Positions 45,748-56,769 of a stretch of 64,000 nt of DNA are shown here, in pieces. The stretch comes from Apodospora peruviana (lineage: Eukaryota; Ascomycota; Sordariomycetes; Sordariales; Lasiosphaeriaceae). The notes below the pieces were generated by a model. The model had not been told where the DNA came from. It searched no databases and saw only the letters and a program-made list of their open reading frames with translations. Each line of letters starts with the position of its first letter. Positions within the stretch are counted from its first letter, which is position 1. The stretch spans positions 4,030,001-4,094,000 of the forward strand of contig JAUEDM010000001.1 in the NCBI GenBank assembly GCA_033439685.1. The letters are read 5' to 3'. The position numbers and the translations under genes were made by a program.

Positions 45748-47175
45748 ACACTCCCCATACCCCCGACCACCATATCCAGCAGGAACCCAAGCGGTGCAGC
45801 CAAGCTCTTCCGCATCGACATGCACACACACATAATGCCCTCCTCCCTACCAGACCTGGCCTCCCTCACTCCACCCTGCCCAGAAGGGGCGGCACCATAC
45901 CCCTGGCCCGACTTCCGCCCTTCGAGTTCTGGTAATGGCAGCATCGACATGTACGTGGGAACCGAATTCTTCCGTCGCGTCGAGCCAAACTGCTATGATC
46001 CCGCCACGCGCCAGCACGAGATGGACGCCACGGGCGTCGACGTGCAGGTCCTCAGCACCGTTCCGGTGCTCTTCTGCTACGACGCACCCTTGGGACCGGC
46101 CATCATCCTCGCGAGGGCGCTGAATGACCACATCTCTGCGATCTGTCGTGCTTATCCGGAGCGGTTCGTCGGTCTGGCGACACTTCCGCTGCAGGACGTT
46201 ACTGCGTCGGTTGCGGAGCTGTACCGTCTTTTTGGCTCTCCCGCTCCCGAGGGGGGAAGTGTGATGAAAGGGATCCAGATCGGCACGAGTATTGACAGAG
46301 ACACGATGCTCGACGACGCGAAATTGGATCCTTTGTGGGCGGCATGTGAAGACCTCAGTGTTCCAGTTTTTGTGCACCCTTTGGGCTACGCCTTGCCAAA
46401 AGAAAATAAAGCTAGATGGGGACGGTATTGGTCGAGTTGGCTAGTGGGAATGCCCTGCGAGACGGCGCTGGCGATGCACGCGCTTACGTCCGGAGGAGTG
46501 TTGGTTAGGCATCCAGGCTTGAGGATATGTTTTGCTCATGGAGGTGGAGCGTTTCCTGCGTTACTGGGACGGATACAGCATGGTTTTGACTGTAGGCCGG
46601 ATTTGGTTGCCATACATATGCAGGGGGTTGGGCCCATGGAGCATTTTAAGGGTAGTCATCGTGAAAAGGGTGGTTCATGTTGCAATGAAGATAATCATGG
46701 TGTGAAGGGAGAAAGAGAAAGGGGAGGAGGAGGGCAGATATGGATCGATTCGCTGATGCATGATCCTGACTTGCTCGAGTACGTCCTCCGCAAGATGGGG
46801 CCGGGCGGTGCCGAGAGGATCGTTCTGGGCAGCGATTACCCGTTTCCGCTTGGGGAGGTGCCTGCTGCTGGCCGGATGCTCATTGAAGACGAGAGTGTGA
46901 GGAGGTTTATGAGTTGGGAGGAGAGGGCGGGCGTACTTGGCGGGAATGCGATTCGGTTCTTGAATCTAGGAAGGCAGTTTGAAGAGCGATTTGAGAAGAG
47001 GTTGAAGAACATCGATTGTACAGAAGCAGAAGTGGTGGTGGCCGGTGGTGAGAATGATATGAAGAGCGTTGTTGAGAAAAGGGGGAGATTGCAAGGTTGG
47101 GGGAAGGAGGCGAGTTTTGGTGAGTGTTATGTCGGGGACAACTTGAAGTCTGATGGATCGGATGTCCTTGGGTAA
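45637..47175 (+). CDS. 2-amino-3-carboxymuconate-6-semialdehyde decarboxylase-like amidohydrolase (ACMSD)
   Basis: Intronless, 512 residues. After a Thr/Asn-rich start (eleven Asn, 27-37) comes FRIDMHTHIMP with the HxH metal ligands (His63, His65). RRVEPNCYDPATRQHEMDAT, FVGLATLPLQD, PVFVHPLGYAL (His ligand), ICFAHGGGAFPALLGRIQHG, and IVLGSDYPFPLGE with the catalytic metal Asp complete the amidohydrolase barrel. The GSDYPFPLGE and HGGGAFPxLxGR motifs are those of ACMSD, a Zn-dependent non-oxidative decarboxylase that diverts aminocarboxymuconate semialdehyde from NAD synthesis. Usual length is about 335, so an insert near 350 (Gly/Glu/Lys-rich, SHREKGGSCC) and a tail of about 70 residues are extra. 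Decarboxylation of a related ring-cleavage product is possible. Confidence 0.85.
45700..45748. repeat. coding microsatellite, (ACC)n then (AAC)n
   Basis: About five ACC triplets followed by ten or eleven AAC triplets inside the ACMSD frame encode Thr5-Asn11. It keeps the reading frame whatever the repeat number and is probably variable in length between strains. Confidence 0.85.
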
Positions 47176-48754
47176 GGGATGCAACAGCTGGGACTCGTTT
47201 TCAAGGGAAGTTGATCAAGATTGGAACGCGTCTACGGTTATAAGCGGGAGTTTGTAATGGATTCACCGTCTAGTCAGCTAATACGGCGTCTATCATCTTT
47301 ATTTCTTCTCTTCTCCTTTTTACTTTTCTGCTCTCCCTGTCTTTGTCCTGTATTAATCGCTTCCTTGTTCATCATACCCTGCAATGGCATCCTGCAGTCG
47401 AAAAACCCCACGGAAGCCTAAGTGCTTACGTTCTTTCATGTTCGGTTATAGTTTCCATCTCTATCGCTTACGAGATATGGGACGTAGTACCCGAATCTCG
47501 GGATTGCCCGCCGAACGTCTAATGCAGAATAAATGTGTCTCTCTTCCCCTGCCTCCTTCAGACCATGCAGGGTCATGCAGGGTCAAAGAGGACTTGGAGT
47601 GCCCTAATTCTTTGGCAGGAAGGATTCAACACCTGTATCTCAAGCCTAATGGACATACCTGGGTATGGGCAAGAAAGAGGGGTACCTAGGTACGTGCTAC
47701 CCAAGGCGAACGTTGGAACGAACCTGGCTGAGTTGGCGATACATCTTTTGAACTTAACCTGGACATGTTAGTTTTCAGCCAGCGGGTCGTTGAGGTTGTG
47801 TCATTCTCACGCAACGATGGAATGTCCAGACGGACGAGTGCAGGACGGGCCGAATTCGTGAGACGAGACACATAAGGCGAGTACCGTCGGATAAGTGCCC
47901 TTTGGATTAGTCGGGCAAGTCAGTGCTCATACGTGTAGCGATGCCGTGTTTATCTCTGAAAGTAGGAAGTTGATTTAGCCTGTAAGTGAGCGGCCTGGTG
48001 CTGTGCCTTAATCAAATGGAGACGGATAACGGGATGTTGTGCCCTGCCAGGCCGTGCCAGGCCAGCTCACTCATCATATTCCGGTTTGAGTGTGGCACTG
48101 CAGTGCGAGGCGACGAGAACAATTCTTCTTCGGCTGCCTACATGAACTCTAGGCCCCGAGTGCCCGACCTGGCAACTCAGCATGGTCCCACCCAATGTAC
48201 ACACTTCCATTGTCACACTCTAACTCGTGGTGTTCTGGACTTTGGTAGATGGGGACGCGCGGGATTCACCATTAGGAAACATGGGCAAGAGTTGGGTGAC
48301 CGGGCAGAGGGAGAATCAGATCAGCGCTGATCGTCGAGATCATCCCGTGGGCTTAACCTCCTGTATGAAAGTTTACTCCGACCAACTAAGCATAATCTTA
48401 CCTCTTATCTGCCTAAACGAGAATAGGATCACTGCAAACAAGAAACAAGTCAAAACAAAATATCAATAAACACTATGGTGCCTAGATCTGCAGGCGAGAC
48501 AAACGCGCCGTGGTGGTCGTCATCGCGTGTTTGTCTGTGGGTCATGATGCGCACTAGCCAAACACCGCCTCCCCAAAAGAAGATTTTTTCTTGCCCAAAT
48601 AACAAAAATTCACGGCGTGGATATACAGGACAAGTAATAATAAACAATGAATATCCAGAGAGAAAATCTGAACCCTATCAGATGCTGCCTAGTGTTTGCT
48701 CGGCTACACCGTCGGAAGTGAAGAATATCGAAAAAAACAGCGGTCTGAACCAAC
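47176..48754. other. long gene-free stretch
   Basis: About 1.6 kb without a supported gene. It has small direct repeats such as CATGCAGGGT twice (about 47566-47585) and GCCAGGCC twice (about 48048-48063), but no reading frame with coding character. Confidence 0.5.
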
Positions 48755-49651
48755 TCAATGGAAGCCAACCTTGACGTCCATGGTGTAGGGGCCGGCGGGA
48801 ATGTTGAGACCAATACCATCCAGCTCCTCCATACCCTTGGTATACGCGTTGACGCCGTGACCACCGGGGAAAATATTAGAGCAAGTGCCAGCTGAGCAGA
48901 CCGAGCAGCCGGGCACGTCCATGTTGTAGTGCTGGGGGACGAGGGACGAGCAATCGGCGCCCGACCAGCCACCGTTGCTCGTGTTGCCGGAGTCGGTCTC
49001 GACCCAGTTGCCGGCGAGCTGTCCCCACGGAGTGGTGGGAATGGAACCTTTAGAGAAAGCGCAGATGGCCTGGGTGTTGGCCTGGACGACAACGGTCTTC
49101 TTCTCGCCGGGCGCGAGCTTGAACTTGACGTGCTGGGGGGCATTTACGCTGAACATGCCAGTGAGCTTTCCGTCAGGGCCCATCTTGTTCGAGCACGAGA
49201 CCTCGTACTCCGTGCTATCGACGTTGGTGTAGGTCTGAACGTAGTCGTAATGATGGGCAATCTTGTTGGGGACCACCATGATGTTTGCGTTGTATCCGCA
49301 TTCGCCCAAGTTGCCGGTGTACATGACCTGGGCCTCAGTGACGCGCTTGGCCTTCTTGCCGGCGCAGAAGGGGATCATTTCATCACCACCAGCATCACCA
49401 GCAGCATCGGTAGCTGGGGTGGTGGGAGCGGCGGGCTTCGTGGGTTCCGCCTTGGTCTCCGCAGTGGTCGGCTCGGGCTCAGGAACGCTGGTCGTGGTGG
49501 GAATGGGGATAGGCGAGTGGTGGATGGCCTTGTAGAACTTCGGCCTGCCGGCGCGCTTCTCGTGAACGCTGCGGTGAAGGTGGGCGTGGCCGGATGGGTG
49601 CGCCGCGGCGCCGAGGACGCCGGCCAGCAGAACAACGTAAGATATATGCAT
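48755..49651 (-). CDS. secreted Asp f 4-like protein
   Basis: Intronless, 298 residues. A signal peptide (ISYVVLLAGVLGAAAHP), a His-rich stretch (HPSGHAHLHR), a basic cleavage site (EKRAGRPKF) and a Thr/Pro/Glu/Ala-rich linker precede a globular C-terminal domain of about 200 residues. That domain starts IPFCAGKKAKRVTEAQVMYT, with GECGYNANIMVVPN, a run of conserved cysteines and PGCSVCSAGTCSNIFPGGHG. The domain is that of the Aspergillus fumigatus allergen Asp f 4 group, a secreted cell-wall-associated protein whose biochemical role is unknown. All parts are intact. Confidence 0.85.
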   Translation of the reverse strand: MHISYVVLLAGVLGAAAHPSGHAHLHRSVHEKRAGRPKFYKAIHHSPIPIPTTTSVPEPEPTTAETKAEPTKPAAPTTPATDAAGDAGGDEMIPFCAGKKAKRVTEAQVMYTGNLGECGYNANIMVVPNKIAHHYDYVQTYTNVDSTEYEVSCSNKMGPDGKLTGMFSVNAPQHVKFKLAPGEKKTVVVQANTQAICAFSKGSIPTTPWGQLAGNWVETDSGNTSNGGWSGADCSSLVPQHYNMDVPGCSVCSAGTCSNIFPGGHGVNAYTKGMEELDGIGLNIPAGPYTMDVKVGFH

Positions 49652-51853
49652 CGTTGCGGCTGTCTAAGTTGATCGTCGGAATGGAAATATATTCAAGGTA
49701 AAAATGCAGTCTATTTATATTCGTTTCAATCGTTCGTCGCGAAGATATGGTAGTGTTGATCGATGGATTCGTCGCGGGGCGTTGTGCCAAATGTTGTGGT
49801 TTCGGTGCTTCCAAAAAAGGATGGGAATGCAGAGCGATAATTTCTGCTTGCAATCGATGCTGTAGCAATTGAGGGCGATGGAGAAACGATCGTGTTCCGT
49901 GACACGATGTCGAAAGGAGTGACTGTGGTGAGATGCGATATCTCGATAAAGGAGTGGATGGAAGCGCGAAGCTCTGACGGCGAAAGGTGCAAGGAGGAAA
50001 GAGAACAGGCGAGGGAGAGAAAACCAGTTCAGTCTAATGTGGTGCAGATAAGGGGGGGTGTGCACTGGAAATGAGTCTGGGCAGCGTTCCTTAATTAACC
50101 CCGGTCGCAACGGGTTCGTCTGGTTACTGGGCCCTGTCAATCGCCCAAGCCCGGCCGATCTCCTTTGGCGGCCTGCTCTGAGTGGTCCACAGGGACCCGC
50201 AATCTAAACCTGGCGCAGGTCCCGGCCGTGTCTGATTGGCTCATTGCCAAGTTTGGGTCCGTCGGCAATTGTGCCTGCACACCCAATTCGAGATTGAAAT
50301 CCGCTGTTATCTTTTTCAAGGTGACTCTGCCGGATGACTGCCCGAACATCGCCAACGCAGCAAGCCGTTCCAACGTGTTCCAGTGGGCCGTCGCCACGCA
50401 CTCACGACCCGCAGAAAACGCGCTACTGGAAGGGCTTCGCAAGCTTTTGATCTCAACTTCCAAGGCATGACCTCTGAATTGCTTTCTCGTGCGTCCCCGA
50501 TGGCTGCAGATCCTGTTCTTCGACATCTGGAGCCGTCAGGCACAAGGGCGGGGCACGAGTCGTCAAGGTGAAGTCTAGGCCGGGCGCGGCCTTCCATCGT
50601 GTGAAGTCTTGACAGGCGATGGTCTGCTTCGGTCCATCTTGGCCCTAGGCTTCGAAATGACCAACTAGCTCACTCTAGCACTTTTGTGTGCATTCCACAC
50701 GGTATATTGTTAACGAAGCGCCTTGGCTGCCAATGCTTTTGATTATGGCAAACCCCACTCAACTGGGGCTCAAATTTGCGGTTTTTATGGAGGGCAACGG
50801 AGCCGCTCTGAACGTCAACACACGCACACATTTGTTTCGAAACGATGGAGAACGGCATGAACGGATTGCAATATGGGACGACTCACATGCCCGCAATGCC
50901 GTCGATAATTCGTCATAGCAGGTCACATCTTGGTCCAAGTTCGGATTGCACTGCCTGCCCATCGCCCGATCTTGCCGACGGGTCCCATCACTCTGTGCCT
51001 CTCAGCACCTTATTCCAAGTTTATCTTGGCAGTCAGATGCTCCCAAAAACGGCACATCGTGCATTCCTTCCAGAGTCAACTCACAAGCTACAATGATACT
51101 CCGTTCCAAGTATATTGCGGCGAAAAAGGCTCGGCGCGTGCACCAGCTATCAAATCTTCGAAATATGTTTGATCGATCAATTACCTAGCCGCGCGAGAGC
51201 TGTTTGCGGAACCTCTCTGTAGGACTCGCGACGTCCAATTGATCGCACGGCCAAGTCTGGGTCATGAACCGTTTGGCCAATTCGCACGGCCACCCGTCAC
51301 CTAAGAAAGTAGTCGCTAGAAGACCGTCATTTGTCTCTTTCTGACCGCGCATTGTTGACAGGTATTCCACATGCATAAAGCACTAGATACCGGCCATTCC
51401 TGTCAGATGTCATTTTTAGAGCTGACGAGGAGGCTTTGATTTTATAGTGATAGTGTCAGGGACCTAGGTAGATTCTTTAGGTAGCTGCCCCGCTATAGAT
51501 GGGTTCATTGGTACTTGCGTGGGCGGGAGACGCAAACTTCCGTGCCCCGCGAAATCCTGCCCGCACGCCGCTTCAGTTTTTTTTCTAACTTTGGAGGCTC
51601 TTTGGGAACGCAAAATCCAGGCGACGACAACGAACTCAATATACTTGCTACAAACCAGCCAGTTAACGGACGGGTTCGGTAGCATTGAACAGCCGAATCA
51701 CTTATCCAAAACAAGACGAAAACGAACATCCAGTAAGAATCCAAGCGCCGAAAAGGTCGAGACCAGGATACACAACCTTGCCTCAATCGGCGTTTTCGAC
51801 GCAGCCAAACCAAGGACCGGGCCGGCCACACAGACGATACACAACCAGACATA
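49652..51853. other. longest gene-free stretch of the window
   Basis: About 2.2 kb between the Asp f 4-like and exosome genes, which are divergent, so both promoters lie here. I found no protein-like frame, tRNA box pair or repeat family. A distal enhancer-like role or an untranslated RNA cannot be judged from sequence. Confidence 0.5.
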
Positions 51854-52738
51854 ATGCCGTTAGACACATCGGCCTACAGTCTCGCGCTGCTCCGCGTCGA
51901 CGGGCGGCGGTGGAACGAGCTCCGCCGCATACACGCGCAGATCCGGACCCAGGCCGCCGCTGACGGTTCCTCCTACTTTGAGATGGGCCACACGAAAGTC
52001 ATGTGCGTGGTCAACGGGCCGAGCGAGCCGGGTCCTAGAAGGGGCGGCACCGCGGCGGCGGCACCGGGCGGTGGACAGTCCAAGGACGCGGAGGTGGCCG
52101 TCAGCATCGTGGTCGCGGGGTTCAGTTCCGTCGACCGCAAGAGGGTGGGCAGAGGCGACAAGTATGTTCCACCAATTCGTCCTCGCCATGGATACAAGAG
52201 CTAATGCCTGTGTTGACAAAAAAGACGTATTCTCGAGTTACAGTCTACAATATCCAGCGCGCTTACGGCAAGTCTGCACACCCACCTCTACCCGCACAGC
52301 ACGATCAACATCTCGCTGCACGTGCTCTCGCAGGACGGCTCGTTGCTCGCCGCCTTGATCAATGCCGCCACGTTAGCGTGTGTCGACGCCGGCATCCCCA
52401 TGACCGACTACGTGGCCGCCTGCACGGCGGGTTCGACCTCGACGTATGCCGCTAACGACGAGAGCGCCGACCCGCTGCTCGACTTGAACCACCAGGAAGA
52501 GCAGGAACTTCCTGGTCTGACAGTCGCGACGCTCGGCGATAGCGATCGGGTCGCCGTGCTGGTGTGCGAGAGCAGGGTGCAGGTGGGCAGACTAGAAGGG
52601 ATGCTGGCCGTCGGAGTGGACGGCTGCAAACAGGTGCGGGAGATTCTGGACCGCGTCGTAAGGGAGAAGGGGAGGCGAATGTTACAGGAGGGCACGGTGG
52701 AGAAGGGGGTTGGCTTGGATGAAATGGACATGGACTGA
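51854..52738 (+). CDS. RRP41: exosome core subunit Rrp41/Ski6
   Basis: Two exons (51854-52161, 52225-52738) join as RVGRGDK|RILELQSTISSAL to 273 residues. The RNase PH fold is plain: VDGRRWNELRRIHAQ at the start (usual RxDGR..E), GSSYFEMGHTKVMCVVNGP, VAGFSSVDRKR, then LLAALINAATLACVDAGIPM and DYVAACTAG. Gly/Ala-rich extra residues (GGTAAAAPGGGQ) sit in one loop, as often in filamentous fungi. Rrp41 pairs with Rrp45 in the hexameric ring of the nuclear and cytoplasmic exosome and contacts RNA without catalysis. Length is usual for fungi. It is tail-to-tail with the disulfide isomerase gene. Confidence 0.93.
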
Positions 52739-53138
52739 TTGACTATCAGCAACGCATATTTACTTAGCTAAGTGTGCTGGATTGCTCTTTGAGATATTTG
52801 GGTCAGGTGTTGTGATCATAGGGATACCTCGGCATAGGATGGGTTTGGGGCCGGCGGCGCATCTCACGTTCTCGCTTTACGAATGTTACGACTACCAAAG
52901 TTGCCAAAATTACTTTCAGGTGAGAAGACAATGTCCTTTTCATATTCTTGTGTGTGTGTGCGCGCGCGAGGGATCACCTATTTCCAGGCCATCTCTGACA
53001 AAATATCGTTGGCACTTTTTTCCCTTTGTCACCTTCGATCATCGCCATCGCACCAAATTGTTGCTCCGTCACGCCAAAATGCTCCCTTAACTAACATGCC
53101 AAACACAGTAAAATACAAAACAACTCACACAACCGGCT
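52739..53138. other. convergent 3' region
   Basis: 3'-UTRs of Rrp41 and the disulfide isomerase. A (TG)n/(CG)n mini-tract lies near 52950-52967. No gene seen. Confidence 0.55.
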
Positions 53139-54769
53139 TCAAAGCTCTTCATGCTTCATCGGTTTCTGCGCCGGCTCTTCCTCCGTCACCGTTTCTGGCT
53201 CCGGCGTGGGGTCGGTCGCCTCGGTCGCCGACTCGGTGGAGTCTGCGGCTGACGCGTCGCTGGGGCTAGCCTCAGGGGTAACTGGCGCCGGCTCCTCGCT
53301 GCTTCTGACAGACTCGGTGGCGTCGGGCGTAGATTCAGGGACCTCCTCTTCGGGTGTTGCCGCTGGGGTGGGTTCCTCAACCGAGATCGCAACGATGCCC
53401 TCCGGTAGCTTCTTCTTGACTCCCTCGCTCATGCGGATGGCGTCGATCCAGTTCTCGATATTCACGTGCCCAAAGTCGGCAGCCTCGTAGTGTCGCCACC
53501 AACCACGGCGAGCGTTAATCGCGATCAGCTCGACGTCGCCGCCGAGGTCGAGTGCCTTGAGGAGAGATACCGTACCTTCGTTGCTCTTGGGGACTTCATA
53601 GAAGGGGAAGAGGTGGCGCTTGCTCTGGGCGTGTTTGAATGCGAGCTCCGACAGACTCGCCAGTGCTTGCTTGGCCTTCTCATCGTCACCGGATGGGACA
53701 AAGGCCAGGACACAGGTGTGGGACTTGGCGGTTAGACACTCCTTGATCAGCTTCTCGGGCGTGTTGATGGCAGGAATCGGAGTTGCCGACTCCACGATGA
53801 CTGGTGCTTCCTGTGTCGGGGCCGCGGTCTCAGACTCGGTGGCTGTTGATGACGTCTCGGAAGAGGTTGTCTTCGCCTTCGGCTTGGAGGAGGATGATGA
53901 CTTCGAAGATGACTTGTCCTTCTTCTCGCCCTTGCCCTTGGCGGGTGCGGGATCAGGGTTTGGTGCCCCAACCTGAGAGAGGAACTTAACCATTGCGTCC
54001 TTCTTGATTTCACCGTCATAGACAACACCGGCCGCATCACCGCCCGGGAGAAGTACCAGCGTCGGGTACTTGTCGACGCCGAATGTGCTGACCGTCTTGC
54101 TCTCCTTATTCCGTGCCTGGCCGATCGTGATGACGCCCAAGAAGTCGATCGCAAGACTCTTCATCAGAGCCGAAGTGGTCCCTTTGTCCGTGAACAGGAT
54201 CGCCTTTGCCGTCTCGTTCTTGTCGCTTAGGAACTTGTCCAGGTTCTTGTCCTCGACCTTCACGACGTTGTTGTTGATACGCTGTACAACTGCCTCGACG
54301 ATGGCGCTGGCGGTTCGTTGGCCTTGGTAGTCCTCCACCATTGGCTTTCCGCCGCCCTTCTTTGGGCGAACAATCTTGAGCGTCGGGAAGCCCTGCACAC
54401 CCATCGTGCCGCAGAACTGCTTGTTTGCATCGTCGTCGCAGTTGACGGCGGCAACTTTGGCCAAGCCATCGAGGTTCTTTGCTGCCTTTTCGTAGGCAGG
54501 CTTGAGGTTTTGGCAGTGGCCGCACCAAGGGGCATAGAACTCGACGATCTATAAAGGTCAATTGTTAGTAGTAGCCAGAGTACGAACAGCCGTGATAACC
54601 CGGTCTTCACCGGACTTACAGAAGTGTAATTGCTCTTGGCAATCAGTCTGTCATAATCCTTTCCATCAACCTGCATGACGGGAGATTTCTTGGTATAGAG
54701 GCCAGCTTGGGCTCCAGGCAGAGCTGCCAGCAGAGAAACTGCCACAGCGCAGAGCGTGGGATGATGCAT
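53139..54769 (-). CDS. ER protein disulfide isomerase, P5/Mpd1-like
   Basis: Two exons (54620-54769, 53139-54548) give 519 residues. A signal peptide (TLCAVAVSLLAALPGAQA) leads into the first thioredoxin domain. The splice rebuilds NYTS|IVEFYAPWCGHC with the redox pair Cys59-Cys62, followed by CGTMGVQGFPTLKIV with the cis-Pro. A second thioredoxin-like domain without CxxC (about 160-260: GVDKYPTLVLLPGG) follows, then a Lys/Ser linker, a third domain (ARRGWWRHYEAADFGHVNIE) and a long acidic Pro/Glu/Thr tail ending HEEL, a variant of the HDEL retrieval signal. It would catalyse disulfide formation in the ER lumen. The single CGHC site and tail match the fungal PDIA6/Mpd1 group. Confidence 0.92.
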
Positions 54770-55392
54770 GTTTGTGATGTAGTGTCTTGCCGGCGGAGAT
54801 GCAGCGGCAAACTTAAAGCTCTCGACGGATTGTGGGGGCACAGCGGGAGCAGCTGCCAGCTACGGAGGAGGTACAACAATGAATGAAATGGATTATCGAC
54901 AAGGAAAAGAGATTAGGAAGAGAGCTGGTTAATTCATAGAGTTAAAACGGAGATGCTGGTCAGGCATATATCTTTCAATTGCTTGGTGTTGACGTGTGAG
55001 ATGAGAAATGGGTGAGCGAAAGCAAAGCTGGCATCTTTCCGTGTTTGGCAAAAGAACACATTTCAATGCTCTCCAAAGCCGTTGAGCTGGTGCCACCATC
55101 CACGAACAGACGGGAATTGCCACTTGGCTTGGTGCTCCGAGCCTGACATAATCCCGATGGCCCAAGCTCCTCTCTGCCGGTGGCCCCTCATGGTGGGGTT
55201 GTTGGCGCGTGGCTGGGCTGCCAAGCCGCGCGGGCACCTCGACGAGCACCTCCTCGAGCTGCCAACTTCGCCTGGATAGCCACGTCTGCCTGAACGGTCG
55301 CGGAAGCTTATCTCCAACGAAATCATCTTCATTTCTTTCAGCAACACGATACTCTGTTCTGTCCTCAACTGCTATCCAACAGCTTCTTCGCC
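54770..55392. promoter_or_regulatory. divergent promoter, disulfide isomerase and Vta1
   Basis: About 620 bases between divergent starts. No unfolded-protein-response element (CAGCGTG-like) was confidently seen. No gene inside. Confidence 0.5.
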
Positions 55393-56769
55393 ATGGCCGA
55401 CAACATCCCGGTCGCCCTGAAACAGGCCGACATCAACATCTGGAAATGCGCGACCAAGGCTGCCCAGCTCCAAACGGTGAAGCCCATCGTAGCATACTGG
55501 TGTATGTTTTGTGAACGCAGTTCGACGTTAAGATAGCTTTGCTAATTTCTCCAGGCGAATACTGGGTCGTGAACCAGATACTCGCGAAACAACTGCACAG
55601 TACAGACGAGGGGATCCTGCGGTACACAACCGCTTTGATGGACAAGTTGGAACAGGTGAGCAAGGGATACGGGCCTACATCATTTTGGTTTACCTGGCTG
55701 ACCAAGCCCGCCATAGACGAAATCAGAATATGCGAACGAGGACGCCATTCTTGATGACACGGCAGGCCAAGCTTACGTTGAGCAATTTGCACAAGAAACA
55801 TTGGACCGGGCAGAACGAGCTGTAAAGGCGAACAAGGTCACCCAGCAAACAGCGACAACATTCGATGCCGCGGCTACCTTCTTCCACCTGGTGAATATAT
55901 GGGGCACACCTGACCAGGAGACACAACAGAAGATCAAGTATGCGAAGTGGAATGCGGCACGTATAGCCAAGGCACTCAAGGATGGGAAGGATCCCAACGA
56001 GTCCAACCCAAAGCACGAGGAACCACAACAGCCCTCTCTAGATCCGAATGATCCGGAGGTCCAAGGGTTAAGTGGAACTACGCCAGGGCCCGCGCCGCGA
56101 ACCGTCACAGTGGAAGAGATCCCAGATGTCGACCTACGGAGGGACGCCGCTGGGGTATCTCTACCACAGAGTCCTGCTTCAGGAGGGCCTTCCGCGGTAT
56201 CCGACGGCGAGGTCAATCTACCCGGAGTGCCTACCGAGCTCGCCCAGCCCGCATCACACCGGCCTGACTACTTTGACCAAGCATCGTTGCCCTCGCCCAT
56301 CTTACCGCCAACACATGAACCTTCCAATCACCAGCCCGGGCCCGACCTCACTGGGTGGACACCACCCCAACTAAGCCCTGGTGTTCCACCTCCATCAACG
56401 ACGTGGCAGCAACCTGTCAATCCACTACCACATTCACAGTGGGGACCGCCTCAGGGTACTCCGTCCGCTCCTCCCCTAACGTTTGCACAAAGTCCTCCTC
56501 CAACAGCGGCAGTGGCTTCGCCGCCGGTAAACCCCCCTGCTAGTGCATATTATACGAACAGGACTCCTGTGCTACCGCATCCCGCAAGGGCCCCAGTGCC
56601 ACAAGCAACCAGCTATGCGCCTGTTAATACCGACCCAGCTGTGGATGAGGCGGCCATGGTAGGCGCGCAGAAACACGCAAAATGGGCCATCTCGGCGCTG
56701 AACTTTGAAGATGTGTCCACGGCTGTAAGGGAACTACGCAAAGCGCTGGAACTACTAGGTGCCTCGTGA
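55393..56769 (+). CDS. VTA1: ESCRT-III/Vps4 cofactor Vta1 (LIP5)
   Basis: Three exons (55393-55501, 55555-55655, 55717-56769) give 420 residues. The N-terminal tandem MIT-like helices read ALKQADINIWKCATKAAQLQ, the spliced AYW|CEYWVVNQILAKQL, and TALMDKLEQ|TKSEYANEDAI. Then come FAQETLDRAERAVKANKVTQ and TFFHLVNIWG, the conserved Vta1 core. A Pro/Gln-rich linker of about 200 residues follows, and the last 45 residues (AQKHAKWAISALNFEDVSTAV to the end) are the VSL helix pair that binds Vps4. Vta1 stimulates the Vps4 ATPase during endosomal sorting. Both splices fall inside conserved helices and restore them, which supports the model. Confidence 0.95.

Noticed and set aside
42534..47175. Bacterial transfer of the aminomuconate cluster as an operon
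   Set aside because: The ALDH has spliceosomal introns, genes point in different directions and spacing is fungal. Ancient transfer of single genes remains possible but is not shown by the sequence.
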